Made by a program: the position numbers and the translations under genes | DNA from: Bryum argenteum | Lineage: Eukaryota > Streptophyta > Bryopsida > Bryales > Bryaceae | DNA: 64,000 nt | Reading direction: 5' to 3' | Assembly (NCBI GenBank): GCA_037043015.1 | Contig: CM073330.1 | Span: forward strand, 3,187,263-3,251,262 | Notes under the pieces: model-generated | What the model was told of the DNA's origin: nothing | The model's input: only the letters and a program-made list of their open reading frames with translations | Database searches by the model: none | Part shown: one piece after another, positions 38,360-49,900 of the stretch | Numbering within the stretch: the stretch's first letter is position 1 | Layout: every line of letters begins with the position of its first letter

Positions 38360-38849
38360 TGTGAGTCTACCGACTCAAAGGACCCGAAGAGACGTGGAAG
38401 CAAATTAGGGTTCCGTGATCATTCCTCTTTCGTTATTTGCAATCAGGAGTTGAGCTTTGAATTGTCTGTTCAGGCAATTGGAGACCCAGAAGTGGCCGAG
38501 AGATTGATGCTATCGGAAGTGGTTTGAGTGATCAAGCTTTGAGAGGTCATTGAAGCTTGTAGTCCAAGTTACACTCTCCTCCCTTTTTCCGTTGCAGGAA
38601 TTTGTCTGCGACCGAATTGTTACTGGGTTTGCGGAATTTCGTAACGAATTCCGTTACAATGACTTGCTGGCGGGATACGATTTTTCATTGGAAAATGTCG
38701 GCCGACTCAGGCGCCGGAAGCTGTTGCGCTCATTGGAGACCACCTTGAAAGAGTAATTCTTCTTACGACAAGGTCAATTCGGAGAATTTTGAAGTTTGAA
38801 TTGGAATATGTTTTCAATTCATACAGATTTGTTGTCAGTAACTCTATTG

Positions 38850-39190
38850 TTGCAGCAGCAGATAATGACTGACATTGGCGTTGACGGAGCTTATTAAACG
38901 AGATGTGAATCAACAGGGATTTTAGTTTCAAAGAGGTTGATTGTGACGATTGAATTGGAGTAATATTGATTCTTACGTTTCCATACAGACTTTTTGCCGA
39001 CTTCTCTACCTCGGCAGCAGCAGTGACGTACAGACATTGGCGCAGACGCTGAATTAGGTTTGCGCGGAACATATCGACTTCGACTTTATACAGACTTTCG
39101 ATATGTTCAGCGCAAACCTTTCAATTGCTACGTATCAGCCGATTCGGCTACTTCGGCAGCAGCAGACACGTACAGACTATGGCGCTAACG
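38850..39190. repeat. CGGCAGCAGCAG modules in copy 1
   Basis: Three diverged copies of a module reading roughly GCCGACTC.TCTTCGGCAGCAGCAG, then ACACGTACAGACATTGGCG, occur near 38858, 39000 and 39145. The same module occurs three times in copy 2, so it predates the duplication. Confidence 0.75.
39057..39118. other. 21-bp inverted repeat (stem-loop), copy 1 only
   Basis: GGTTTGCGCGGAACATATCGA (39057-39077) is the reverse complement of 39098-39118 with a single mismatch. The loop is 20 nt. The transcribed strand could form a stable hairpin of 62 nt, which is short for a plant miRNA precursor. Copy 2 has GGTTAACAGGGAACACATC at the matching place and no second arm. Confidence 0.85.
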
Positions 39191-39433
39191 CTGCACCAGG
39201 TTACATATCGAAACAGAAGGCGTAAATGTCTGCGTTGTGCAGACGTCCTTCTCCGGAAATCTGCATGCATCATATGAAGGAGCCATGGCTACAGTAAGCA
39301 ACACAGTTCATTCTCATTTTATTCTGATTTGCACCTCTTTGAAGCTATCTTTATTCAGCTGATTCTTTCTTGTCTTCAGAATTTTCTTGAACCTTTACTA
39401 AGGTTCAATCTGTTTTTAGGTCGACTGCTGTAG

Positions 39434-39616
39434 ATGGCCGTGGCGAAGTCGAGCACAGGTACCAAGGCTGGCCAGTCGAAGTCGAGCAGTGGGATTCAGA
39501 GGCCCGTACGCCAAGTGAACGACGGTGATGGTGGTGACACGCTTTGGGATCCAACAGGAACCTTGGATACCTCGCAGGGAACGACAACGGGCGGAACCAA
39601 AGCCTCTGATGCATGA
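39434..39616 (+). CDS. Small ORF of copy 1 (60 aa), unknown function
   Basis: The ATG at 39434 follows an apparent acceptor (CTGTTTTTAG). The 60-residue product is hydrophilic, rich in Gly, Thr and Ser, with no signal peptide or membrane segment. Its core QVNDGDGGDTLWDPTGTLDT is matched in the paralogue at 43125 (QVTKDGDGGGTNWDPTGTLD), along with SKSS before and KAS after. The same frame stays open in both copies despite many substitutions, which is the main support for coding. The copies end differently: copy 1 stops right after KASDA. I recognise no family. Confidence 0.45.
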   Translation: MAVAKSSTGTKAGQSKSSSGIQRPVRQVNDGDGGDTLWDPTGTLDTSQGTTTGGTKASDA

Positions 39617-40400
39617 AAGGCAGCACTTACTGATGCTGCTTCCGCCATTGTTCTTCTGTCGTCGACGTTGTTCGAGGAAATCCGCCATGCTCATCGTTTG
39701 AGGAGCTCTAATGGATGACGAGCTTTTGAGGAGGCGGTGTGTTTGAAGCTCAGAATGGAGCGGCAAGACTTTGGTTTGTTACGGAGCCAGCCAGTTTTAG
39801 TTTTATTAGAGTTGCTTCGATGTACATGTACTTTCATGCTTCGACTTAATACAGAATTTTTTCCGACACTATTCTTTGTACAGAATTGTGTGGGTTTGTT
39901 ACTTAAGGTAGAATTTGTTAGTTCAGTTCGTCAGCGCGACTTTTTTTTGTTCCATTCCTCGGCTGAAATTGTTTCAGTTCAGTTCTTTACTCTTGTTGCT
40001 TGCTATGATTCATCAAGCCAGATTTTTTGCATAAAAAAACTATTTTATATATGGAGTTTTTGAGGTTTCTTTGAATGAGCTTTGTGGAGTGGATGTTTTA
40101 GCTCATGACTTCAATTGGAGTCTGATCCTTTGAGGTCAATGGTTTGAAGCAGAAGTTAGTATCTGGTTTGCTCACCAACTCCGTGTTTGTGGGAGCAATT
40201 CCGAACAACTTCAGAGGCTCACCTGCTAAAAGACTGTCTCTTGCTCTGTGCCTTGTTTTGACTCTCACAATCCTTACTTTTGATTTGTGCCTTGTTTTAA
40301 CCTTATTCATGGAGTGGCTCGTTGGAGTAATCTTAAGAACTCTCTTGTGATTTCTTACTTGTTCTGACTCTGAAGTTTTTATGGAGTAAAATGGGTGGTC

Positions 40401-41375
40401 CAATTTACCAAGATTCGATCAAATAATCAGAAGATCTTTAGATATCTTGCAGAGTACTACTATGAAAAGTTTTTTAACAAGAAACTAATTTTTTTAATAG
40501 CAAGGGTTTAGAGTTCCATGACTTTGATTGATTAACATGTCATCTCGAAAAAATGTGGGCATACTTTGAGCGAGACTATGAGTGTATACTTGGTCAAAAT
40601 AGTAACTTCTCTTAAGAATAAGTTGCACAATAGAGTTACTTACCAATCATTCTTCAATTCATCATACAATCATATGAACTTGTTAGCAGGGCCGTGGGTC
40701 CAAAAAATTATCTTCGAAACCTTATTGTACCTTTTCATGAACTCTATAGAAAACAATAAGTTTATCTTGAATGCATCCACATCTCTCTCCGTCCTTTAGA
40801 ACAAAATTTGCACAGACTACATCAAAATAAACAACTTTTAGTTCAAAAATGATTCTTCACATTAGATCTTCAAGATGTGATTTGCACGCACTACATCAAG
40901 ATAAGCTCTCTCAGGAGTTCAATTCAATCAAAAAGGTGCCACACTTAATGACAACCATGTAACCAACGACCCGATCGAACGTCCCAACCCACGTCCTACC
41001 ATGGCATCCGTTGCATTTTAGTTGTCTAGTCTTAAAAACCCCACACTATCAATCGACAACACACCTGATCTTGTCATATTTGAGGAACTAATTGAGTTTA
41101 TTAGAGTTGGTGAGTTCAAGTTTGAATTGCTGGAAAGTGGCGAAAAGGCGGAAATGGTGGTGCAAACCGAGTCTCAAATGCAACCTAGTATTCAAGGGTC
41201 ATTATCGTAATTTTAAGAGAATGAGGGCCATTTTAGTAAATATGAGATATTTTGAGGGCCAATTTCGCATTTTTCCTATAAATAAATAGAAAACATGATA
41301 ATCATTTAGGCAAGTCTGAAATAAGGGTCGAGTGGAGGAACCTTTCATCATATTCTTACTTCAAGACATAGAGAA

Positions 41376-41431
<56 letters not shown>

Positions 41432-42009
41432 ATCCATAACTACCATCTACATTTCCAACCTCTTGATTCACAGATCACTGTAGATATATAATTTTTTTTG
41501 ATTGAGGATAATAGGAAATGGCCGAGAAAATCATGAATACTCCTCACACCCTCTTTGCTCTTCTTCAAAATATTTGAGCTTAGGCACTTTAACTGGCTGC
41601 CCTCTTCACGCAAATGCGAGAACCTCATTGGTCCACATCTTCACTTCCAATTTGACCATGAAAACATAGTTGCACCAATATTCTTTGGAGGTTCATTGAA
41701 ACAAAAAACAAGTTCAAACAAAGTTCTGCAAATAAGAGTTGAACCCCCACAATTTCCTCCAAATTATCCTTTTAAAAGATATGATCAATAAGTTGAGCGG
41801 TAGTGGGTCTTACTCAACTTGAATGAGTTCATTTGGGCATTTAGGGATTGAAAATGGCTAGAATTGAATGAATGACAAATAAGAAACAATAGAAGTAGAT
41901 AATAAGGACGTAGAAAACTAGATGTTAGAAAGTTTCACCATTGAATCTTTTAAAGTTCATACCAAATTTATTAATTGGTCATGGAAAATAGTGTAAATAC
42001 TTAAAGAAA
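40401..42009. other. Spacer between the two duplicated segments, no gene seen
   Basis: The spacer contains short ORFs only and a 53-bp poly-A run. It does not share obvious sequence with the duplicated segments. Confidence 0.5.
41377..41429. repeat. Poly-A tract, 53 bp
   Basis: An uninterrupted A run follows TCAAGACATAGAGAAC. It could be the tail of a retroposed sequence on the plus strand, but I find no matching target duplication and no recognisable SINE, LINE or gene body upstream. Length may be unreliable. Confidence 0.9.
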
Positions 42010-42534
42010 TAGTGTGAGTCTGCTAACTACAGTAGGACCCCATATCCAGGTTGCGTGAGCATTTCGAAGCTCTGGCGATGTCTGCAATTAGGGCTTGCCA
42101 TTTCGCGCTTCAAAGTGTGCGTGGTTGTTTCAAAAAGAAAAAGAAACAGAAAAAATTGTCTGCGTGGTCGAGTTCCGGAAGCGGCCGAGACATCGAAGCT
42201 AAGGGAAGTGGTTTGAATGGTGATCAAACTTTGATAGGCTATTGATAGGCTTGTAGTCCAAGTTACGCTCTCCTTTTTGTCTGTCGCGGGGATTTGTTAT
42301 CATTACGCCGACCGCGCTTTTACTGGATTTGCGGAATCCAGTAACGAATTCGGATACAATGACTTCTTGGCGGGATTCGCTTCCGAATTGGAATATGTCG
42401 GCCGACTCAGGCGCCGGAAGCTGCTCTGCTCATTGGAGGCCACCTTGATGGAGCGATTTTTCTCTTTAAAGAGGTAAATCCGAGGAATTGGAGTATATTT
42501 TCAAATTTTACGTCGTAACGGAATCCATGCAAAT

Positions 42535-42930
42535 TTGTTGCCGACTCGTCTTTTTCCGGCAGCAGCAGACAAGTGCAGACGTTGGCGGAAATTATGAGAA
42601 TCTTAGGAATTTCACTTCCAAAAGGTCAACCTTGAGGAATTTTTGAAGTTTGAAATGGGATATACGATCAATTCTTACGTCGTTACGGAAGCAATTCAGA
42701 TTAGCTGCCGATTCGTCTTTTTCGGCCGCAGCAGACACGTACAGACATTCGCCCTGGCGCTTACCGCGGAACTTGTCAAAGGAAAAGGCGAATCAACAGG
42801 GATTTTCCTTCCATAGAGATTGATTCTGAAGTTTGAATCGGAATTCTCATGTTTGACGGATTGCTGCCGACTCGTCTTCTTCGGCAGCAGCAGTCGAGTA
42901 CAGACATTGGCTTTGAACGAGGTTAACAGG
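42535..42930. repeat. CGGCAGCAGCAG modules in copy 2
   Basis: Three modules (near 42540, 42705 and 42865) share TTGCCGACTCGTCTT, CGGCAGCAGCAG and GTACAGACATTGGC. Spacing is about 160 bp. AATCAACAGGGATTTT and TTGAAGTTTGAAT-type words separate them. Confidence 0.75.
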
Positions 42931-43124
42931 GAACACATCAAACAGAAGGCGAAAATGTCTGCGATTTGCAGACATTTGCATCCCCTGAATATAAAGAAGC
43001 AACAATGGAATTGGTAAGAATCACAAGTTGAATCTCAATCCATTCTGATTTCCACCTCTTCGAAGCTATCTCTTGAATCTCTTTGTTTACAGAATTTTTC
43101 GATCGTTATTCAGGTGTATCGGCT

Positions 43125-43319
43125 ATGGCCTTTCCTGTATCGCACGGTGACCTGTCGAAGTCGAGCATTGGAGCTTTCAAGCTTGCAAGCCAAGTGACGA
43201 AAGACGGTGATGGTGGTGGCACAAACTGGGATCCAACAGGAACTTTGGATACCACGAAGCGAGCCGCACCGGTTGGATCTAAAGCTTCTCATGCACGTCT
43301 GGCAGCACCCGCTTGCTAA
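43125..43319 (+). CDS. Small ORF of copy 2 (64 aa), paralogue of 39434-39616
   Basis: The ATG at 43125 lies just after an acceptor-like GTTATTCAG. The product is 64 residues, hydrophilic and of unknown family. Conserved blocks with copy 1 are SKSS.G, QV, DGDGG.T.WDPTGTLDT and G.KAS. It runs on past the copy 1 stop to end ARLAAPAC. No domain or targeting signal is visible. The conserved frame favours coding, but the ORF is short and transcript evidence would decide. Confidence 0.45.
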   Translation: MAFPVSHGDLSKSSIGAFKLASQVTKDGDGGGTNWDPTGTLDTTKRAAPVGSKASHARLAAPAC

Positions 43320-44045
43320 TCCGCTTCCGCCATTCTCTATCTCTATTCTGTTTCATTCTTTTAGGAGCTTCAATCGATGAAGAGCATTTGAGGAGGCGGA
43401 TGTTGAAGGTGTTTTCGAAGGTCGGGATGAAGGTGCAAAATTTTTGATTCGTTACGGTACCAGCCATACTTAATAGTCTGGTTAGAGTTAGTTCTATTCA
43501 CTTCCTTGATGGACGTGTTTCGATTATATACAGCGACTCGATTCTTTGTACAGAATTGTGTCGGTTTGTTACTTCAGGTAGAATTTTGTCTGTTCAATTC
43601 TTCAGTGAGAATCGTTTTGGTTCAATTCCTCGGCCGGAATTGTTGCAGTTCGATTCTGTAGTCGGTTCTATTCTTTGCGACTTGCTATGATTCAGCAAGC
43701 CAATTGTTTTGCATATAATTTTCATATTAACATGGAGTCTTGCGAGGTTTTTCGTATGTGCATTGTGGAGTGGATGTTTAGTTCTTGGCTCTTATTGGAG
43801 CCTAACTCGTTGAGGTCAATGGATTAAGCACAATCAAGCGTATAGTCCGCTCCGTGTTTTTGAATCGATTCACTGAATAGGGTTCACCTGTTAAAGACTG
43901 TCTTGTGCTTTGTGCCTTGTTATCATGAGTGGCTCTTTCCAGTAAAGATTTGGGACTGTTATTTGTTCCTTGATTTGACCCTAAAAATTTCATGGTGTGG
44001 CTCTTCGGAGTGAATTGGGTTGGTCAGTGTCAATTTTGCCTCCTC

Positions 44046-44205
44046 TTATACATACAGACATATATTGACTTTATTTAGCAGGTCTGTAAGGATGCCTCTT
44101 AAGTGAGATACATCAACACCTCATTCAGGTTGGTCACTCTTAAATCATACAGACATAGATTAACTTTATTTACCATGTCTGTGAGGCTGCCTCATACTTG
44201 ACATA
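44046..44205. repeat. Diverged ~97-bp tandem duplication
   Basis: CATACAGACATATATTGAC, then TTTATTTAGCAGGTCTGTAAGG and GCCTC near 44050, recurs near 44147 as CATACAGACATAGATTAAC, TTTATTTACCATGTCTGTGAGG and GCCTC. It lies just past the end of copy 2. Confidence 0.8.
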
Positions 44206-44890
44206 CGTCAGAAGGCTTGTTACATATTTATGTACTGTATGTAACCTCTCTTATATGGCTGTTACCTTGAGCAACAAAAATAGAGAGTTCAGAACTCACT
44301 TTGTCGAACCCTAAAATGCACACAATTGCATATCTTCGACGGATATCAACAAATGAAAAATGAACTTCATTCGAGGAGTCTGTCCTCATACACAATAGCA
44401 AACACTGTCGTAGTTTGCGATCTCTGATGAAAGTATTTTCGAATATCAACAAACATAAAATGTAAAACTCAAAATCCTGTACAACACTTGCACAACTTTC
44501 ATCACAGAGGACTTTCTAACCTGTCAACCTTTACCGGTCAATTCTAAAGCACGGTTGTGTACTGAAGCAGGACAAGAGTGCAGGCATGAGAGTGTGCCAC
44601 ATCATAATCATCTGTAGTCAACCTCCACATGCTTGAAGAAACGATCATGTTCCATCAAGTTGCTGTCAGGAAAGCGTTTGTTACCAAGTTTTGATACGGT
44701 TTGATCAGCAGCTTCATCTGCACACATTTGTGAGAAATCCTCCAGAAATACAGTAAAGAAACAAATTACTCCGTAAAAATTGTCCTATCACTGTTCCGTA
44801 GGTTTTCTCAATATATCCCAAATACATCCCCAACAGGTAACATCCACCCACACAACGTAACGGAAACCAGTCAAGAATGGGATTCTGACC

Positions 44891-45484
44891 TTAACAAGAT
44901 AGCTGATCCTTCCTCCAAAACGGTCCACAAAGTTGCGTAACATCCTCCAAGCAAGCATCGAGGTCATCTTCCTCACTGATACACCCAAGTCGGGGCCGCC
45001 AGGGGATCGGGATCAGAGAATTAGTTTTCACAAGATTTTTACCAGCACTGTACAGATTCAACTCCGGAGACACTTGGCTCTTGCAATTCTTGCTGCAGCA
45101 GAGCCTCAAACCCCATTTCGATTCATGCCCAGGCTCAGCTTTTCGAGGTGAGTCGTACAAGAGCAGGGATGAGCTTGAGCTTGGGATGTGCTGGAAACAT
45201 CGACAGGATTGCTGCGAGGAGAGAGAAGGCGCGGTCGGGAAAAGGCGGGGGAGTGGGAACATGAAGTAGATGCATCCACTTTGAAGACGTGTGTTGAGTG
45301 CCAGCATTTGGTTGCTTCGCCACCCTGAGTAGCTGTTCAGCCCTGGTTGGCAGAGAAAGTTGTGTGGGTAATGGTGGAGAACCTCTTCCACTGTTATGTT
45401 CGGTGATAGGTAGAGGACCTGACCACTCCCGTGGATTACTCGCACTGATTGTACCCCGCATAACCTCCTGCACAGTCCCTTCAT
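44891..45484 (-). CDS. PADRE (DUF4228) domain protein
   Basis: A single-exon frame of 197 residues starts at the ATG at 45484 (MKGLCRRLCGVQ). The N-terminal 75 residues match the plant PADRE/DUF4228 pattern: SVRVIHGSGQVLYL, ITVEEVLHHYPHNFLC, then CIYFMFPLPRLFP, the usual 'YFLLP' block. A Ser-rich low-complexity middle follows, and the family's C-terminal WRPRL.CI.E motif is present as WRPRLGCISEEDD. In flowering plants this family includes many pathogen- and stress-responsive genes of unknown biochemistry. An acceptor-like TTCTGTAG lies just upstream of the start, so a 5' UTR intron is possible. The frame opens without an ATG six bases earlier at a GTG, which I do not use. Confidence 0.85.
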   Translation of the reverse strand: MKGLCRRLCGVQSVRVIHGSGQVLYLSPNITVEEVLHHYPHNFLCQPGLNSYSGWRSNQMLALNTRLQSGCIYFMFPLPRLFPTAPSLSSQQSCRCFQHIPSSSSSLLLYDSPRKAEPGHESKWGLRLCCSKNCKSQVSPELNLYSAGKNLVKTNSLIPIPWRPRLGCISEEDDLDACLEDVTQLCGPFWRKDQLSC

Positions 45485-46905
45485 CTTCACCTATTGCCTC
45501 CTACAGAATTATTACCAACAATAAACATCAAGAAAAATGTAGAAGATACTAAAACCGTAGCCGGCAACTCATCCCTTGATAGGCCTTCAGAGATGACTAA
45601 ATGGATGAACGATTGCATAGGTGATTTCCATATATCTCGATAGTAAGCTTAAATATTAAGAGGTCGACTATCAGCAAGGTAGAATGAATATCGCCTTCCT
45701 GAAAGCCACTCACAACAAATGATCGAAGAATTCTTATACCTTTCGAGACTGACCGCTAGTACCAACAGCATTCCATTACTGAGTTTGAGATTTTCATGGA
45801 ATCTTCCACAAGATTATAGAACAGGCTCCCACATAAAGCACACTCCCAGATGTTAATTTATCAAATGAACAACAATTTCTCGTGTAAAGAATCGAAGAAG
45901 CAGGGGTTGCTTTCGTTTCCTAGCAACTCGTCTCCTGGTTGACCATCAATTGGCAAGTCGAATGAAAGCAACGTTCAAAAATAGAGATCATCTACTCCAG
46001 ACTACAGCTTCTCAGTTCGAACAAATGCATACAAAATCATCATTGATAATAACAATGAAACATATTATCAAGATCGCAACGAAAGAGGTTCCACTACCTT
46101 GAATCCAGCACTAACGAGACGAAGACCACATACATAAATGGCAAGCCGAATCTCACCTGGTGGAAGCAAGCTATATGAAGTCATTCGTGGAGAAGCTCGT
46201 ACGCAAGTCAAGTGGGACGTCGCCGCTCGTGCTCGATGCCATGACAGCAACAGACAGGCAGGGTGCACGAGTGATAAAGAGCCCTGCACATGGTTATTTG
46301 TAAATGAACATAGGCCACTACCTACAAACAGATGCTTGTACCTACAAGATCTTTGATCTCAGATGATGTATCAACTACTCTGGGAGGGGGAGGGGGTGTG
46401 TCATAACTGTGGGATCTATGTGAGTCCCGTATAGATAAGAGCTGTTCCCCAATATATAGCATTGGTTGAAAAATACGGCTCATTTGTCATGAGAAACGTA
46501 CTTGAATAAAGACGACCACCCACCGCATAATCTGTGTGGAACATTGCAACAGCCTTCACGTTAACGACACTACTCCCTACGTACAATTCTCCCATTAGAA
46601 TACTAGATGGCTACGCTGTACAAATACTTGAGCGTAGCATTGACTGTTACAAAGTCATAGCAGTACTACTGACCTCCCCATCCATGCCACGAAGGCGAAA
46701 AAGCTTGAAAACCACTTAACCTGGTCTCTCGGATAATGGTTTCCAAAAAGCAGCAAGCAAAGCCTGCATGTATATATCTCTGAATGGAGAGACTCCATGT
46801 GTGACATTTCAGAGTAACCTCTAGAACTACACTTCGTGAAGGTTGGGGCTTTCTAAGCTGAAAAGGAGAAAGAAAGCCTCCTGTTTTGAAACGGACTGAT
46901 ACAAG
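45485..46905. other. Intergenic region with probable PADRE gene leader
   Basis: On the minus strand, donor-like sites such as CACCAG|GTGAGATT (near 46155) and CAAG|GTAGTGG (near 46100) could belong to 5' UTR exons of the PADRE gene. No coding exon is clear. The far right should hold the 3' UTR of the ribophorin gene. Confidence 0.35.
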
Positions 46906-49900
46906 CTACTCATCTAAAGAAGAAATTATACTAGAGACCTCTTTCCTCAAGCTTTCGAGCTTTTCCTGGAGAGGAGCAATGCGAGAATTGGTTTCTTTGC
47001 TGCTCAACTTTCGCTCGTGAGCATCTACAGTCAGTGTCTGCTTCTGCTGGACCGTTTCTACCATCTCCTTCTCTTTCTGCAACAAGGACTCTACCTTCGT
47101 TGAAATAGGCGAAGGTTTTGTCTTGGGAAGTGCCTCTGTGAGCGCCTTCAGGTCCTTGGATGTTCCCTTCCAGATCTGATCTGCTGACTTACGAGCGGCT
47201 TTACAAACAGAAATGTCGCCCTCTTTCAGTGAGGCATTTAGCTGCTCTACGGCTGCACCACGAATCGCTAGCACCTTCTGCAGCTTCTGAAGCACATCGA
47301 TGACTTCCTCGCGCTCCAGTTGCGCTAAGTACTTCGGGCTTGACTTGGATAAAGTGAAATCGAAGTGGTTGTAAGCAATACATGCAGCAAAGAATGTGAT
47401 GAATACCAGGATGAGCATCACAGGCTCCACCAACACGCGTAGTGAGTTGAACTTGTAGTGAACTTGGACGAACTTCAACTGATGCTCTAGAACGGAGTGT
47501 TGCTTCACCATCACCGCGACTGTCCTTCCCACAGTGTCCAAATATGAATACTTCTTCTCCAATCGCTGCTCCACAGGGAACGGAACGGAAACAGACACAT
47601 CATACGAGCCTTCAGGAAGCACAACCTTGAGAATCAGCTTGTCTACGACAATGTGGCCGAATGGGCTACCGATGCTGAAATTGAGGTAACGAGAACCATC
47701 TGGAGCCTTGAACACGAGGTCTTGGAGCGGAAGACCGTATCCAAGTGTGAAGGCTGTCTTCCAGCCACCGAAAAGTGGAAACCGAGGCTCAAGCTCAAGC
47801 TCTGTCTTTCGAAAATCATGCCTCAAATGTGACGTTGAAATGTTGCCATTCTCATCCCGGTAGTACACGGAATGAACACTAGCGGGAAGCTTAGCATGAA
47901 GATGCCGGAACGAAGAAACACCACCTCTGCCTTGATACTCGAACCTTGAGAATCCACCCTTGAGACGAGCTCCTTTGTTCGCAAGCTTGTAATTCTCTGT
48001 GACGTACACATTCCCCCAGTGGGAGATTTCAACTTCACGCACAAGCTCCGTCACTACTGCAAATGGCTGATTATTCTCAAAATGAAGAGTGATCGGCTTG
48101 GTTGATAGAGGCTCGATACTCTCGTAGGGACCGTAACGAACCTCGCTCTTTACTGCGTTGGTTGATCCCACTTTCGAATACGAGATGATCCTTGTGCTTG
48201 AAAGCTTGAAAAGAGACGTTTGCATTTTGACAGGGTATGGAGACAGAATGTACGCATTGTCTACAAATTTCACGAGCTGATACTCAGACTGTGTAATCTC
48301 CTCAGGGAATGGCTTCAGTTGGTGTGTGAGAGCTACGTAACTCTCGAACGTGAGAACCTCCCCTGGATTGTAGGCCTTTGGCAACGCAAGGGTGTATAAG
48401 GTCACTGAGCCTTCCTGGGAGACTCCAATCTGAGGTAATGCGAAAATCGGCGCGTTCTTTCCTTTGCCCTTCATCACCACCTCCATGAATGCTAGCTTCT
48501 CCGCTTGTGCTGCACTCAATGCAAGCTTCACTTCTGTAGCGGGATCCGTCCCTGAGCTCTCCATCTTCCATGCCGTCGAGATTCTAACCACCTGCGTCAA
48601 GAGATCTACCTGCAAACACACGATTCACTACTTCAGTCTCTAGTTCGAAAAGCTAAGCTATCCTTTTACTCCAAATCCTTTCGACCTTTCGGCATGAGCT
48701 GATCGAAGTCTCAAAAATATGTAAACAGCAATTTCGAGACCTCACACTAAATCAAAACCTCAAAATGATCAGTCACTCGTCCTCCACTACCAGATCTCCC
48801 CGAGCATCACACAAGTCATACGATCCGCATTAAGGACAGAAAAGTGAAATCGATTGACTTTCACAACATTGTGATGATAATGTAGAGTTCAATCATCATC
48901 TATAGTGCTACCTTCTAAATATACGTAAGTGATCACTTTGAAGTTTTGATTCAATTCAGAGTCTTGCAAATTCCTATATGCAGCGAAGCTCCAGAGATCA
49001 AGAAGACTATAACAACGTACGACGGAATTCAGTGAACCTCAAGAGTGGACACAGCCACTTAAGTTCCAAGATCTACTTCAAAACCTCAAGAACATCATTA
49101 ACTCGTCCTCCACTATCCTCACCTCATCACTCCGATCATCTCAACATTCATTGAAAACACAAAAAAGTGACATCGTTTGACTTTCACAGCATTGCAATGA
49201 CATTGTAGAGTTGAATTTTCATCAGACTGTTTAGCTACCTACTTAAAGAAAGGTTGATGATCATTCTGAAAACTTGAATCATTAGAAGCATCAACAAAAA
49301 ACTCTGGAATCAAAGAAGACTATTCCTACAACGAAACGTTCACAGTTAGGCGATTACACCAATTGTAAAACCCTTAGTGGACCTCAAATATTCATACGAA
49401 CAATACTCTCACCGCGTCGATCTTCCCGAATAGAGCTATGGATCGGAAGAAAGTGAAGATATGTTAGTCTTTACTTTGAAGACTCATTTCAATGCCAAAA
49501 TCTTGCAGAAATTCACAAGCAATTACTAGCTCGACAACGAACTCCAAAAATCAGCCATAACCTACGACGAAATAGGCTATTACACCAATTCAGCAACCCT
49601 AAGTGGACCTCAAAATTTCATACGAACATTACTCTCACCAGGTCGATCTTTCCATATTCAGCATTGAACCGGAAGAAAGTGCTACATTCTTGAAGATATT
49701 CACATCGAAGACTTAATTTAATGCGAGTCTGGCAGAAATCCAACAAGCATCAATAGCTCAGAAATCAACGAAACGATAACACCAATTCAAAAAGCTCTCA
49801 TTCGCCATTGTCCAAATAGTGCCTCTGGATCGGATAATGGCCACACTCATTTGGAGCAAAATGTAAGCAAGTGTACCTTGCGATCGGCTCGGAGGACTTT

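Larger units (their letters stand above)
38360..40400 (+). repeat. Copy 1 of a ~2-kb duplicated segment resembling a transcription unit
   Basis: Copy 1 aligns along its length with 42010-44030, starting at AATAGTGTGAGTCT and ending near GAGTGGCTC / GGGT.GGTC. Shared landmarks in order: CTTGTAGTCCAAGTTAC, GGCCGACTCAGGCGCCGGAAGCTG, several CGGCAGCAGCAG modules, GGATCCAACAGGAAC, TTCTTTGTACAGAATTGTGT and GAGTGGATGTTT. Overall identity looks like roughly three quarters by eye. A pyrimidine stretch with TTGCAG and later GTAAGC and TTTTTAG suggests introns. The final ORF is listed separately. I do not recognise the family, and the plus strand is inferred from the conserved ORFs. Confidence 0.75.
42010..44030 (+). 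repeat. Copy 2 of the ~2-kb duplicated segment
   Basis: This is the homologue of 38360-40400. An early frame also stays open in both copies: copy 2 reads TGFAESSNEFGYNDFLAGF and VGRLRRRKLLCSLEATL where copy 1 reads TGFAEFRNEFRYNDLLAGY and VGRLRRRKLLRSLETTL. Copy 1 has TTGCAG just before this frame, while copy 2 has TCGCGG there, so the possible splice acceptor is lost in copy 2. A shared MSA(I/L)CR frame occurs at 42954 (copy 2) and about 39227 (copy 1), each followed by a GTAAG donor-like site. Confidence 0.75.
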
